Shown: piece by piece, positions 14,734 to 22,616 of the stretch
Layout of the letters: each line of letters starts with the position of its first letter
Position numbering within the stretch: the first letter of the stretch is position 1
Assembly: GCA_039180865.1 (NCBI GenBank)
Contig: JBCDCZ010000026.1
Coordinates: 1 to 26,792, forward strand
DNA length: 26,792 nt
Direction of reading: 5' to 3'
DNA from: JBCDCU01 sp039180865
Lineage (GTDB): Bacteria; Pseudomonadota; Alphaproteobacteria; Rhizobiales; JACESI01
Position numbers and translations under genes: made by a program
Notes under the pieces: generated by a model
The model's database searches: none
What the model was told of the DNA's origin: nothing
What the model saw: only the letters and a program-made list of their open reading frames with translations

Positions 14734-15921
14734 ATGATCAGAAAAACACTCGTAGCTGCGGTTGCCGCCGCAGCTCTTTCGGCGCACGCAGCAAATGCTG
14801 CCGAAGTCAAAGTTGGCTTCGTGACAACGCTCACAACGCCAGCTGCCGTTATCGGTAAGGATATGCAAAACGCCGTTGAACTGGCCGTTGAGCATATGGG
14901 CGGCAAGATGGGCGACCTCGACCTCAAGGTCATCTACGGCGATGACGGCTTCAAGCCGGAAACCGGAAAGCAGGCGACCGATAAACTCGTCAAACAGGAC
15001 GATGTTGATTTCGTAACCGGCTACATCTGGAGCCACGTACTTCTTGCAAGTCGTAAGTCGGTTCTGGATGCAGGCAAGTTTCTGATTTCCGCCAATGCAG
15101 GCCCGTCGCAAATTGCAGGTAAGCTCTGCCACGAGAATTTCTTCTCGACCTCATGGCAGAACGACCAGACACCTATGGCCATGGGTGAGGTGCTCAATCA
15201 AAAGGGCGTTGAATCGCTCTACATTATGGCGCCGAACTACGCTGCTGGTAAGAACATGGTCGCTGGTGTGGAACGCACCTTCAAGGGTGACGTGAAGGGC
15301 AAGGATCTCACCAAATGGGGTAAAGATCGCCAGCTCGATTTCTCTGCTGAGCTTGCAAAAGCCAAGGCATCCGGGGCGGACGGCCTCTTCATCTTCTATC
15401 CAGGCTCAGCGGGCGGTGCGTTCATCAAGCAATACCAGCAGGCCGGTCTTCAGAGCGAGTTGCCGCTCTACTCCGTCTTTACGGTCGATGCGATTTCTCT
15501 TCCGAAGCTTCAGGCCGCAGGGTTTGAATCGGTTCTCGGTTCCCGCACAACCCAACAATGGGATCCAAGCCTTGAAAACGAGCAGAACGCTCGCTTTGTC
15601 GCCGATTTCAAAAAGAAATACGGCACCTATCCGAGCTTCTATGCTGCCCAGTCCTATGACGCGATGTTCCTCATCAAGTCAGCAGTTGAGGCTGTCGGTG
15701 GCGATCTGTCGAACAAGGACGGTATCCGCGCAGCGATGAAAAAGGCCGAATTCCCATCAGTTCGCGGGTCATTCTCTTATGGCAACAACAATATGCCGAT
15801 CCAGAACTTCTACCTGCGGGAAGTGGTGAAGGATGCCGACGGAGACTGGACAACGAAGGTCGTTCAAACGGTTTTTGAAAACCACCAGGATCCCTACGCA
15901 TCTGACTGCGCGCTGAATTAA
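14734..15921 (+). CDS. Periplasmic substrate-binding protein of a Liv-type ABC importer
   Basis: The product has 395 residues. The N-terminus is a Sec signal peptide with a hydrophobic Ala-rich core, cleaved after about ANA at residue 23. The mature protein is a type I periplasmic binding fold of the Leu/Ile/Val (Peripla_BP_6) family, starting with the EVKVGFVTTLTTP strand and containing YNxxxNMPIQ-like and SYDAM segments. Homologues in this context often bind benzoate, 4-hydroxybenzoate or related aromatic acids rather than amino acids. A GGGAGGA site precedes the ATG. It leads a five-gene transporter operon between the gentisate and benzoyl-CoA genes, which suggests an aromatic substrate shared by the neighbouring pathways. 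Confidence 0.93.
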   Translation: MIRKTLVAAVAAAALSAHAANAAEVKVGFVTTLTTPAAVIGKDMQNAVELAVEHMGGKMGDLDLKVIYGDDGFKPETGKQATDKLVKQDDVDFVTGYIWSHVLLASRKSVLDAGKFLISANAGPSQIAGKLCHENFFSTSWQNDQTPMAMGEVLNQKGVESLYIMAPNYAAGKNMVAGVERTFKGDVKGKDLTKWGKDRQLDFSAELAKAKASGADGLFIFYPGSAGGAFIKQYQQAGLQSELPLYSVFTVDAISLPKLQAAGFESVLGSRTTQQWDPSLENEQNARFVADFKKKYGTYPSFYAAQSYDAMFLIKSAVEAVGGDLSNKDGIRAAMKKAEFPSVRGSFSYGNNNMPIQNFYLREVVKDADGDWTTKVVQTVFENHQDPYASDCALN

Positions 15922-15957
15922 GCGTGTGACGTCAACCGTTTAAAACATCGAAAATCG

Positions 15958-15979
15958 GAGAGGGCAGCCTTGCCCTTTC
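15958..15979 (+). other. mRNA hairpin between binding-protein and permease genes
   Basis: A 9-bp stem (arms 15958-15966 and 15971-15979, one G-U pair) encloses a GCCT tetraloop 36 bases after the binding-protein stop. No T-run follows, so it is not a classical terminator. Stem-loops here commonly protect the binding-protein mRNA from 3' decay and keep its level above that of the permeases. Confidence 0.6.
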
Positions 15980-16033
15980 CCTACGTCTTACCTTACGACT
16001 TTCCCCTGGGGCAGGGTTTTCGAGGCTGGTTCA

Positions 16034-16957
16034 TTGGACATCATACTGTTGGTTACGCAGACCCTGAATGGTTTGCAACTCGGCATTTTGCTGTTTCTGC
16101 TTGCCTCAGGTTTGACCCTGGTCTTCGGGATCATGGATTTCGTGAACCTCGCGCACGGCTCGCTCTACATGCTCGGCGCGTTCTTCTGTGCATCTTTGAC
16201 CTTTGCCACCGGCAATTATTTTCTCGGCATCCTTCTCGCAATACCGCTGATTGCGCTCGTTGGTTATGCCGTTGAACTTAGTCTGGCTCGGTATTTGTAT
16301 ACGCGGGACCACCTTAGTCAGGTTCTTGCAACTTTCGGCCTCATTTTGATCTTCGACACGCTCGTTCAGATTATTTGGGGTGAGGCGGGGATTGCCGTTC
16401 CAATCCCGGCGTTCCTGGATGAACAGATTGAAATCTTTCCAGGTATCGTCCTGCCGGTATTCAGGCTCTTGATCATCGGTTCCGGGCTCGCCATCGCCTT
16501 TGGTTTATTCTGGCTCGTGAATTTTACGCGTCTTGGGATGCTGATCCGCGCGGGGGCATCCAACAGGACGATGGTGTCGGCACTCGGTATTAACATCCAG
16601 ATGCTTTTCGGCCTTGTTTTCGCACTGGGCGCGGTGCTCGCCGGGGTCGCGGGCATGCTGATTTCGCCGATTACGGAGGCTGAAATCGGGATGGGCAACG
16701 GCATCATCATCACAGCGTTTGTCGTAATTATTGTTGGTGGGATCGGCTCCATGAAAGGCGCATTCATTGCAGCGCTTCTGATCGGGCTCATTGATACCCT
16801 CGGCCGGTCGTTCATTGACGGGCTCTTCAAACTCTTCATGTCATCGAACGCTGCGGAAACTGCCGCGCCAGCCGTTTCGGCAATGCTGATTTACATTCTC
16901 ATGGCCCTGATCCTCGCGGTTCGACCACAGGGTCTCTTCCCACCGAAGGTGCGCTAG
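16034..16957 (+). CDS. Liv-type ABC importer permease, LivH family
   Basis: A 307-residue integral inner-membrane protein with about eight hydrophobic segments. It contains the LivH-family hallmarks GLTLVFGIMDFVNLAHGSLYMLGA near the N-terminus, GMLIRAGASNRTMVSALGIN before the coupling loop to the ATPase, and VIIVGGIGSMKGAFIAALLIG toward the C-terminus. The start is TTG 16034 with GAGG 8 bases upstream. TTG initiation and the 112-base gap after the binding-protein gene would keep permease levels low. It pairs with the LivM-type permease that starts 3 bases after its stop. Confidence 0.92.
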   Translation: MDIILLVTQTLNGLQLGILLFLLASGLTLVFGIMDFVNLAHGSLYMLGAFFCASLTFATGNYFLGILLAIPLIALVGYAVELSLARYLYTRDHLSQVLATFGLILIFDTLVQIIWGEAGIAVPIPAFLDEQIEIFPGIVLPVFRLLIIGSGLAIAFGLFWLVNFTRLGMLIRAGASNRTMVSALGINIQMLFGLVFALGAVLAGVAGMLISPITEAEIGMGNGIIITAFVVIIVGGIGSMKGAFIAALLIGLIDTLGRSFIDGLFKLFMSSNAAETAAPAVSAMLIYILMALILAVRPQGLFPPKVR

Positions 16958-16960
16958 GAA

Positions 16961-17989
16961 ATGGCCGGTTTCTCTCAAGCCGAAATGGCGGATCGCCCCG
17001 GCAAAACCGGACGCCGGATCTTCAGTATCTTCGTTCTGATTCTGCTTGGGGTTCTGCCACCCTTCTTCATGTGGATCGATGAACCCTTCTACATGGACCT
17101 CGCAACGCGTCTCGTCTGCCTGGCGATTGCAGCCGTTAGCCTGAATTTGATCCTCGGTTATGGCGGGATGGTGTCATTCGGACATGCCGTTTACATCGGC
17201 ATTGGCGCCTATTGCGTCGGGATTCCGTCCTATCACGCGACCTATGGCGAATGGGATCTGGTTGCGACCTACAACGGCTTTGTCCATTTGGGGCTTGCGG
17301 TTTTCTTCTCGGCTTTCTTCGCATTCATAGTGGGGGCGATCTGTCTGAGAACACGTGGTGTCTATTTCATCATGATCACCATGGCCTTCTCTCAGATGAT
17401 GTTCTTCTTTCTCGTTTCGCTTGAAGCCTATGGTGGCGACGACGGTTTGACGATTGACGTGCGCTCCGAATTTCCTCTGATCAGTCTCGACGATCCGATC
17501 CAGCTTTATCTCGTCTGTTACATCTCGTTGATCCTGACTGTTCTTCTCGTTCGAACCATTATCCATTCAAGGTTTGGCATGGTGCTGCGCGGCGGCATGG
17601 ACAACGAAGAACGCATGCGGATGATCGGCTATAATGTTTATCTTTTCCGCTTGACGGCCTTTGTGATTGCGGGAGCAATCTGCGGTTATGCCGGTGCGCT
17701 TCTCGGCAACTTCACAACCTTCATTTCGCCCGAAATGATCGATTGGACACGGTCAGGCGAAATGATGTTCATGGTTATCCTCGGTGGAGCCGGGTCTACA
17801 ATTGGCCCTGTTATGGGGGCTGTGATCTTCATCGTTATGGAGATTGTGATTGAAGAGGTTCTCGCGATCTTCAGTCACGATTGGGGGAAATTCTGGCACT
17901 TGCCATTCGGCATGCTCCTGATCCTCTCCGTCCTGTTCTTACCAGGCGGCCTTGTCAGTCTCTTCAATCGTAAGGCGCGCGAAAAATGA
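16961..17989 (+). CDS. Liv-type ABC importer permease, LivM family
   Basis: A 342-residue inner-membrane permease. After a 30-residue polar head come hydrophobic segments with the LivM motif LNLILGYGGMVSFGHAVYIGIGAY at about 64-87 and the coupling-helix region GGMDNEERMRMIGYNVYLFRLTAF. GGAGSTIGPVMGAVIF precedes the last membrane segments. It forms the translocation pore with the LivH-type protein. The stop overlaps the start of the first ATPase by 4 bases (ATGA), indicating coupled translation. Confidence 0.92.
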   Translation: MAGFSQAEMADRPGKTGRRIFSIFVLILLGVLPPFFMWIDEPFYMDLATRLVCLAIAAVSLNLILGYGGMVSFGHAVYIGIGAYCVGIPSYHATYGEWDLVATYNGFVHLGLAVFFSAFFAFIVGAICLRTRGVYFIMITMAFSQMMFFFLVSLEAYGGDDGLTIDVRSEFPLISLDDPIQLYLVCYISLILTVLLVRTIIHSRFGMVLRGGMDNEERMRMIGYNVYLFRLTAFVIAGAICGYAGALLGNFTTFISPEMIDWTRSGEMMFMVILGGAGSTIGPVMGAVIFIVMEIVIEEVLAIFSHDWGKFWHLPFGMLLILSVLFLPGGLVSLFNRKAREK

Positions 17990-18729
17990 CACCGCTTCTC
18001 GAGATCAAGGACCTCAATAAAAGCTTTGGTGGTGTGCAGGCCACCAAGAACATCACGCTTGAAGTGCTTGAGGGAGAGGTTCACGCAATCATCGGTCCGA
18101 ACGGAGCAGGCAAGACGACACTGATTGCGCAGTTATCAGGCGGCACGCAGCCCGATGGCGGTGCGATCCTCTTCAATGGACAACCGATCACAAAGCTTGC
18201 CGCCCATCAGCGCGCGCGACTCGGCATGGCCCGATCTTTCCAGATCACGAGCCTGCTGATGAATATGACCGTAGCCGATAACGTCGCACTCGCTGCCCAG
18301 GCCCATGAGGGGCATTCGTTCCGTTTCTTTCGTCCCGCCCGCAAGTTCGCCCATCTTCGCAATGCCGCGCAGGAGGCGCTTGAAAGAGTGGGGCTCGCAT
18401 TACGCGGCGACGATGTGGCAAGTGCGCTGTCGCACGGTGAGCGGCGCCAGTTGGAGATCGCCGTGGCGCTAGCGACAAAGGCGGAATTTCTCCTGCTGGA
18501 TGAGCCGATGGCGGGAATGGGGATCGAGGAAACCAGCCAGATGATCGAACTCCTGAGAAGCCTTAAAGGTCAAAAAACGATGCTTCTGGTTGAGCATGAC
18601 ATGGATGCCGTTTTTGCGCTCGCTGATCGCATCTCGGTTCTCGTATACGGAAGCATTATTGCGACCGGAACGCCGGAGGAAATCCGGAGCAACGACGCCG
18701 TGCGCGCGGCGTACCTTGGCGAGGACTGA
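17986..18729 (+). CDS. Liv-type ABC importer ATPase, LivG family
   Basis: A 247-residue cytosolic ATP-binding subunit. Walker A is GPNGAGKTT at 37-45, the signature is LSHGERRQLEIA at 148-159 (LSYGEQRRLEIA-like in LivG), and Walker B LLLDEP is at 169-174, followed by VEHDMD with the switch histidine. The C-terminal VLVYGSIIATGTPEEI is also LivG-like. The ATG overlaps the upstream permease stop. It probably forms a heterodimer with the next ATPase to drive uptake by the two permeases. Confidence 0.94.
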   Translation: MTPLLEIKDLNKSFGGVQATKNITLEVLEGEVHAIIGPNGAGKTTLIAQLSGGTQPDGGAILFNGQPITKLAAHQRARLGMARSFQITSLLMNMTVADNVALAAQAHEGHSFRFFRPARKFAHLRNAAQEALERVGLALRGDDVASALSHGERRQLEIAVALATKAEFLLLDEPMAGMGIEETSQMIELLRSLKGQKTMLLVEHDMDAVFALADRISVLVYGSIIATGTPEEIRSNDAVRAAYLGED

Positions 18730-18733
18730 CACC

Positions 18734-19441
18734 ATGGCAATGCTGGAGGTAAAAGGCCTTGAGGCGTCTTATGGTGTGAGCAAAGCGCTTTTTGGGATCG
18801 ATCTTGCGATCGGCGAGGGCGAAGTTGTCACCCTTCTTGGCCGCAACGGGATGGGCAAGACAACGACGGTCAATACGATCATGGGGATCGTCAAGGCGTC
18901 GTCAGGAAGTGTCATCTTTCAGGGACGCGAGATCGCCAAACTTCCGTCTTACAAGATTGCCAATCTTGGGATTGGCCTCGTTCCCGAGGGCCGTCAGGTC
19001 TTTCCGAATCTCACAGCACGCGAAAACCTTGTTGCGACTGCGAGCAACCATTTGAAACAGGGAAATCCCTGGACCGTGGACCGGGTCTTCGACCTTTTTC
19101 CGGAGATCGCTTCACGTCGCCGGTCTATGGGCAATCTGCTTTCAGGCGGGGAACAGCAGATGCTTGCAATCGGCCGGGCGCTTATGACGAATCCGCGTCT
19201 CCTCATCCTTGATGAAGCGACGGAAGGGCTTGCTCCGCTCATTCGCGAGAAAATCTGGCAAGCCCTGGTGGAAATCTGCGACAGCGGCCTGTCGATCCTC
19301 GTCATCGACAAAAACCTGCATGACCTTCTCAAGATCGCGAGCCGCCATTTCATCGTCGAGAAGGGCCATGTCGTTTGGTCAGGCACCTCCGAAGAGCTTG
19401 CCGGGCAAGAGGATGTTCAGCACCAATATCTTGGCGTCTAA
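18734..19441 (+). CDS. Liv-type ABC importer ATPase, LivF family
   Basis: A 235-residue ATPase starting at ATG 18734, 4 bases after the previous stop. Walker A is GRNGMGKTT at 36-44, the Q-loop segment GLVPEGRQVFPNLTARENL follows, the signature LSGGEQ is at 136-141 and Walker B LLILDEA at 156-162. As in other LivF proteins the H-loop position lacks histidine: it reads LVIDKNL where LVEQN is common, a variant I associate with Liv-type ATPases near aromatic catabolism genes. It closes the transporter operon. The stop is followed within 7 bases by a palindromic operator-like element. Confidence 0.94.
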   Translation: MAMLEVKGLEASYGVSKALFGIDLAIGEGEVVTLLGRNGMGKTTTVNTIMGIVKASSGSVIFQGREIAKLPSYKIANLGIGLVPEGRQVFPNLTARENLVATASNHLKQGNPWTVDRVFDLFPEIASRRRSMGNLLSGGEQQMLAIGRALMTNPRLLILDEATEGLAPLIREKIWQALVEICDSGLSILVIDKNLHDLLKIASRHFIVEKGHVVWSGTSEELAGQEDVQHQYLGV

Positions 19442-19447
19442 CTGGAT

Positions 19448-19465
19448 TTATGCAAAATAATGCAA
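19448..19465 (+). promoter_or_regulatory. Putative BoxR/BzdR-type operator upstream of the benzoate-CoA ligase
   Basis: The 18-base sequence here fits TTATGCAWWATWATGCAA and holds two TGCA cores 6 bases apart (19451-19454, 19461-19464) in an AT-rich stretch. From memory, BzdR and BoxR repressors of benzoyl-CoA pathways bind TGCA repeats of this type. A near-identical element in opposite orientation precedes boxC. It lies about 120 bases before the ligase ATG. A weak promoter-like pair (TTGCGC at 19524, TATGAC at 19546) and a 7-base CGCATTA direct repeat follow it. Confidence 0.6.
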
Positions 19466-19586
19466 TAAATTGAATATCTACCGTACGATTTTTCCAGATG
19501 CCTTTCTATGCTCACGCATTATCTTGCGCATTAGGCTTAGTCGTGTATGACTTTCCAGGGATCAGGCAAGGTCTTTGGGAGGAGAC

Positions 19587-21170
19587 ATGGCGGAGACTGA
19601 AGAGCGTGCTGGCCACGCCGCTATCGGTGGTGACTCGCAGACAAACGAAAACGCAGCACTGTGGTTTGTCGATCGGCATGGCGAAGGCGCGTTAGCCGAT
19701 AAAGTGGCCTTTATTGAGGGTGACGGCGCCAAACGAAGCCTCACCTATAAAGATCTGTCTTCAGAAAGCGGTAAGCTCGCCGCGCTTTATGAGCGGCACG
19801 GCTTACGCCCGGAGGACCGGGCGGCAGTCCTCGTTCTCGATCAGATCGAGTTTCCGATCATCTTCTGGGGCAGCCTCAAGGCGGGTGTGATACCAGTCGC
19901 GCTCAACACGCTTCTTTCTGCCGAAATCTACAATGCAATTCTATTGGACTGCCGAGCCCGGGCCCTTTTCGTTTCGGCCGCGCTTTATCCGGTGGTGGAG
20001 CCAATCCTGTCTGGCAATCCTTATCTCCAGGCGATCTTTGTTATTGGTGATAAACCGCCGAAGGGCACACTCGGTTTTGCAAGTGAACTCGCCGGTTGCG
20101 AAACGAGGCCGACGGTTACCGTGAGCGGAGGCGAGGGCGCTTTTTGGCTGTACTCGTCAGGCTCAACTGGCATTCCGAAAGGCGTATGCCACGTTCATTC
20201 AAACTTAAAGGCGACAGTCGATACCTATTCCGATCAGGTCCTTCAGATGCGTGAGGACGACATCGTCTATTCCGCGGCCAAGCTGTTTTTTGCTTATGGG
20301 CTTGGCAATGCGATGACCTTCCCAATGTCGGTCGGTGCAACGACTTGGCTTCTTTCTGGGCGCCCCGCACCTGACAGCGTTTTTGCACTTTTAAGCGAAG
20401 CCCGCCCAACCATGTTCTTCGGTGTGCCGACGCTTTATGCGGCGATGCTTGCGCAAATGAATGAGGAAACACCGGGCATGGACCGGCTGCGCCTTGGGAT
20501 TTCCGCGGGTGAAGCCCTACCGGCCGAAATCGGACGCAAATGGCACGCATTGACGAATACCGATATTCTAGACGGCGTCGGTTCAACGGAAATGCTGCAT
20601 ATTTTTCTGTCTAACCGGTCCGACAGCGTTGTTTACGGAACCTCCGGTCTTGCGGTTCCCGGCTACGATTTAAGATTGGTCGATGAAAAAGACGAAGACG
20701 TCAAACCCGGGGAGGTTGGCGAGCTTTTGGTGAAGGGCGCTTCCGCTGCTTCCGGCTATTGGAACCGCCGGGAGAAGACCCGGACCACCTTTCTCGGAGA
20801 GTGGACCCGTACCGGCGACAAGTATGAACAGAGCGAAGATGGTCGACTGATTTACTGCGGCCGGACCGATGACATGTTCAAGGTGAGCGGGATCTGGGTG
20901 GCCCCCTTCGAGGTCGAACAGGCACTCGTCTCCCATTCCTCCGTTCTCGAAGCGGCCGTCGTGGCCGCGCGAGACGAGGAAGGGCTCGAGAAACCGAAAG
21001 CCTTTGTCGTTTTGCAAGAAGAGACAGTCGCTGATGGTTTGGATGATCTCCTGAAAGAGCATGTCAAAGACGCGATCGGGAAATGGAAATATCCGCGTTG
21101 GATCGAGTTCGTCGACGATCTGCCCAAGACGGCGACCGGCAAAATCCAGCGTTTCAAACTGCGCGCCTGA
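19587..21170 (+). CDS. bclA: Benzoate-CoA ligase
   Basis: This 527-residue acyl-adenylate enzyme activates benzoate with ATP and CoA to benzoyl-CoA in the cytosol. The start is ATG 19587 immediately behind GGGAGGAG. The ATP-binding YSSGSTGIPKGV is at 189-200. The benzoate-CoA ligase hallmarks SAAKLFFAYGLGNAMTFPM, FFGVPTLYAAML, GSTEMLHIFLSN and GEWTRTGDKY are all present, as is the catalytic lysine Lys519 in TATGKIQRF. Close relatives also accept fluoro-, amino- or hydroxybenzoates. It is the only acyl-CoA ligase in the window, so it might also feed the CoA-linked gentisate branch. It starts the operon bclA, hydrolase, DUF309. Confidence 0.95.
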   Translation: MAETEERAGHAAIGGDSQTNENAALWFVDRHGEGALADKVAFIEGDGAKRSLTYKDLSSESGKLAALYERHGLRPEDRAAVLVLDQIEFPIIFWGSLKAGVIPVALNTLLSAEIYNAILLDCRARALFVSAALYPVVEPILSGNPYLQAIFVIGDKPPKGTLGFASELAGCETRPTVTVSGGEGAFWLYSSGSTGIPKGVCHVHSNLKATVDTYSDQVLQMREDDIVYSAAKLFFAYGLGNAMTFPMSVGATTWLLSGRPAPDSVFALLSEARPTMFFGVPTLYAAMLAQMNEETPGMDRLRLGISAGEALPAEIGRKWHALTNTDILDGVGSTEMLHIFLSNRSDSVVYGTSGLAVPGYDLRLVDEKDEDVKPGEVGELLVKGASAASGYWNRREKTRTTFLGEWTRTGDKYEQSEDGRLIYCGRTDDMFKVSGIWVAPFEVEQALVSHSSVLEAAVVAARDEEGLEKPKAFVVLQEETVADGLDDLLKEHVKDAIGKWKYPRWIEFVDDLPKTATGKIQRFKLRA

Positions 21171-21189
21171 CAAGCGGAAGGAAAAACCG

Positions 21190-22020
21190 ATGGATTGGAA
21201 CAGCGGCGAACGCACGACGATTAGAGCGGGCGGAAAACAGCTTGAAGCGGTGGCTTTTGGCCCAAGTCCAAAAGATGCTCCCACAATTGTCCTTCTTCAT
21301 GAAGGTCTTGGCTGTGTTTCCCTCTGGCGGGATTTTCCAGAACGCCTCTCAGAGAAAACCGGTTGGGGAGTATTTGTTTATTCCCGCGCAGGTTACGGCG
21401 CCTCGGACCCGGCCGATCTCCCGCGACCGCTCGATTACATGACGCGCGAAGCCGTCGACGTCCTTCCCGACGTTCTTGCTGAAATCGGATTTGAAAAGGG
21501 TGTGCTTCTCGGGCACAGCGATGGCGCGTCGATTGCCGCGCTCTATGGCGGGACGGTCGAGGATCTCCGCATTCGCGGTCTCATCCTGATTGCCCCGCAT
21601 TTCTTCACGGAAGATGCGGGTCTTACTTCAATCGCTGAAGCTAAGTCCGCCTATGAGACGGGCGATCTCAAAGAAAAGCTCGCGCGTCATCACGACCATG
21701 TCGATAACGCTTTCAAGGGCTGGAATGACGCCTGGCTCGATCCGGAATTTCGCGATTGGAACATCGGCGCGACCATCGATCATCTGCGCATTCCCGTTAT
21801 GGGTATCCAGGGTAGGGATGACCAATATGGGTCGATGGCGCAATTGGATGAGCTTGAGACACGGCTTTATTCGCCATTCGACCGCGTGGAGATTGAAGGG
21901 TGTCAGCACGCGCCGTATCTGGAAAAACCTGAGGAAACGCTGGCGGCCGCTGCAGAGTTTGTTACGCGCCTTCAGCGTATCGAAAGCACGGTCGTGCCGA
22001 TAAAGGCCGTTGGACAATGA
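21190..22020 (+). CDS. Alpha/beta hydrolase of the box cluster
   Basis: A 276-residue alpha/beta-fold hydrolase starting at ATG 21190 behind GGAAGGAA. The oxyanion loop HEGLG is at 37-41, the nucleophile elbow GHSDGAS has Ser110, an acidic GRDDQYG follows and the catalytic His240 sits in GCQHAPY. It follows the ligase closely and overlaps the DUF309 gene by ATGA. Similar hydrolases accompany benzoate-CoA ligase in other proteobacterial box clusters, to my memory, with no settled function. Possible roles are a thioesterase or lactonase clearing dead-end CoA esters, or a stand-in for the missing enol-lactone hydrolase PcaD. The sequence alone does not decide. Confidence 0.8.
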   Translation: MDWNSGERTTIRAGGKQLEAVAFGPSPKDAPTIVLLHEGLGCVSLWRDFPERLSEKTGWGVFVYSRAGYGASDPADLPRPLDYMTREAVDVLPDVLAEIGFEKGVLLGHSDGASIAALYGGTVEDLRIRGLILIAPHFFTEDAGLTSIAEAKSAYETGDLKEKLARHHDHVDNAFKGWNDAWLDPEFRDWNIGATIDHLRIPVMGIQGRDDQYGSMAQLDELETRLYSPFDRVEIEGCQHAPYLEKPEETLAAAAEFVTRLQRIESTVVPIKAVGQ

Positions 22021-22379
22021 GTGGCGCTGCTGCGCTTCCGCTTCCCGCCTGCAAGCACAGGCCGGGTGAGAACGCGCGGCCAACCGATGGGTTTCTTGAA
22101 GACATCGCCCATTCTGCGCCTGAATTCACCGATCCGGAGCAGCACGCGGAAAACGTGGCTTGGCAATATGGTGTCCGGCTGATCGACAACGGGTACTATT
22201 GGGAGGCCCATGAAGTTCTGGAGCCTGTTTGGTTCCGGTGCCCGGAGAAAAGCCGTGAGCGTTTCTTTATCCAGGCACTTATCCAATACGCCAATGCCTG
22301 CCTTAAGGCGGAGATGGGGCGCCATAATGCTACTCGCCGTCTTGCCGTAATCGACGAGGAATTGCTCTTCGAGGCGTGA
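22017..22379 (+). CDS. DUF309 family protein
   Basis: This 120-residue protein contains the DUF309 core: NGYYWEAHEVLEPVW at about 58-72, then RFFIQALIQYANACLKAEMGR, a small helical fold with conserved His and Glu that could bind metal. No function is established. The gene starts inside the hydrolase stop (ATGA), so it is translationally coupled and probably belongs to the ligase operon. It ends 29 bases before a long hairpin. Confidence 0.8.
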   Translation: MSGAAALPLPACKHRPGENARPTDGFLEDIAHSAPEFTDPEQHAENVAWQYGVRLIDNGYYWEAHEVLEPVWFRCPEKSRERFFIQALIQYANACLKAEMGRHNATRRLAVIDEELLFEA

Positions 22380-22407
22380 GCCTTAGAACGCTTTGGCGAA
22401 CTAATGG

Positions 22408-22444
22408 GCCTCAATATAGCCGATTGTGGCGATCGTATTGAGGC
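22408..22444. other. Long stem-loop after the ligase operon
   Basis: Perfect 9-base arms (22408-22416 and 22436-22444, GCCTCAATA and TATTGAGGC) enclose a 19-base loop that can form a further small GCC/GGC stem. No T-run follows on either strand, so this may be an attenuator, a decay barrier or a regulator site rather than an intrinsic terminator. It lies between the DUF309 stop and the second operator-like palindrome. Confidence 0.55.
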
Positions 22445-22463
22445 GCTAAAGAAGAGCCAAATC

Positions 22464-22481
22464 TTGCATAATAATGCATAA
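22464..22481 (-). promoter_or_regulatory. Putative BoxR/BzdR-type operator upstream of boxC
   Basis: On the minus strand this 18-base element matches the one at 19448-19465 in 15 of 18 positions and contains TGCA-N6-TGCA (22465-22468, 22475-22478). It lies about 136 bases before the boxC GTG. A further TTGCAA at 22527-22532 and a TATATA at 22533-22538 follow, and could be part of the promoter. Recurrence upstream of both box-pathway operons is the main evidence for an operator. Confidence 0.6.
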
Positions 22482-22616
22482 GTTGAGCCCGGACTTTTGT
22501 ATTTTCGCTCTTTTCGTTCGGAATAATTGCAATATATAGCGTAAAATCTCTGGATTAACCGGATGCGGTCTGTATAAGGATTTTTGCAGAGATTACGGAT
22601 CAGGGAGGAGCCATCC

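Noticed and set aside
15970..16275. 101-residue + strand ORF spanning the gap and the start of the LivH-type permease
   Set aside because: It is out of frame with the permease, low in plausible structure, and explained by the permease coding sequence from 16034.
14734..19441. Branched-chain amino acid transporter as the function
   Set aside because: The family is Liv-type, but the position between aromatic operons makes an aromatic acid more likely. The specific ligand is left open.
19448..22481. Treating the two 18-bp palindromes as insertion-element ends or a CRISPR remnant
   Set aside because: They bracket intact coupled genes, have no flanking target duplications or transposase, and each sits in a promoter-sized gap.
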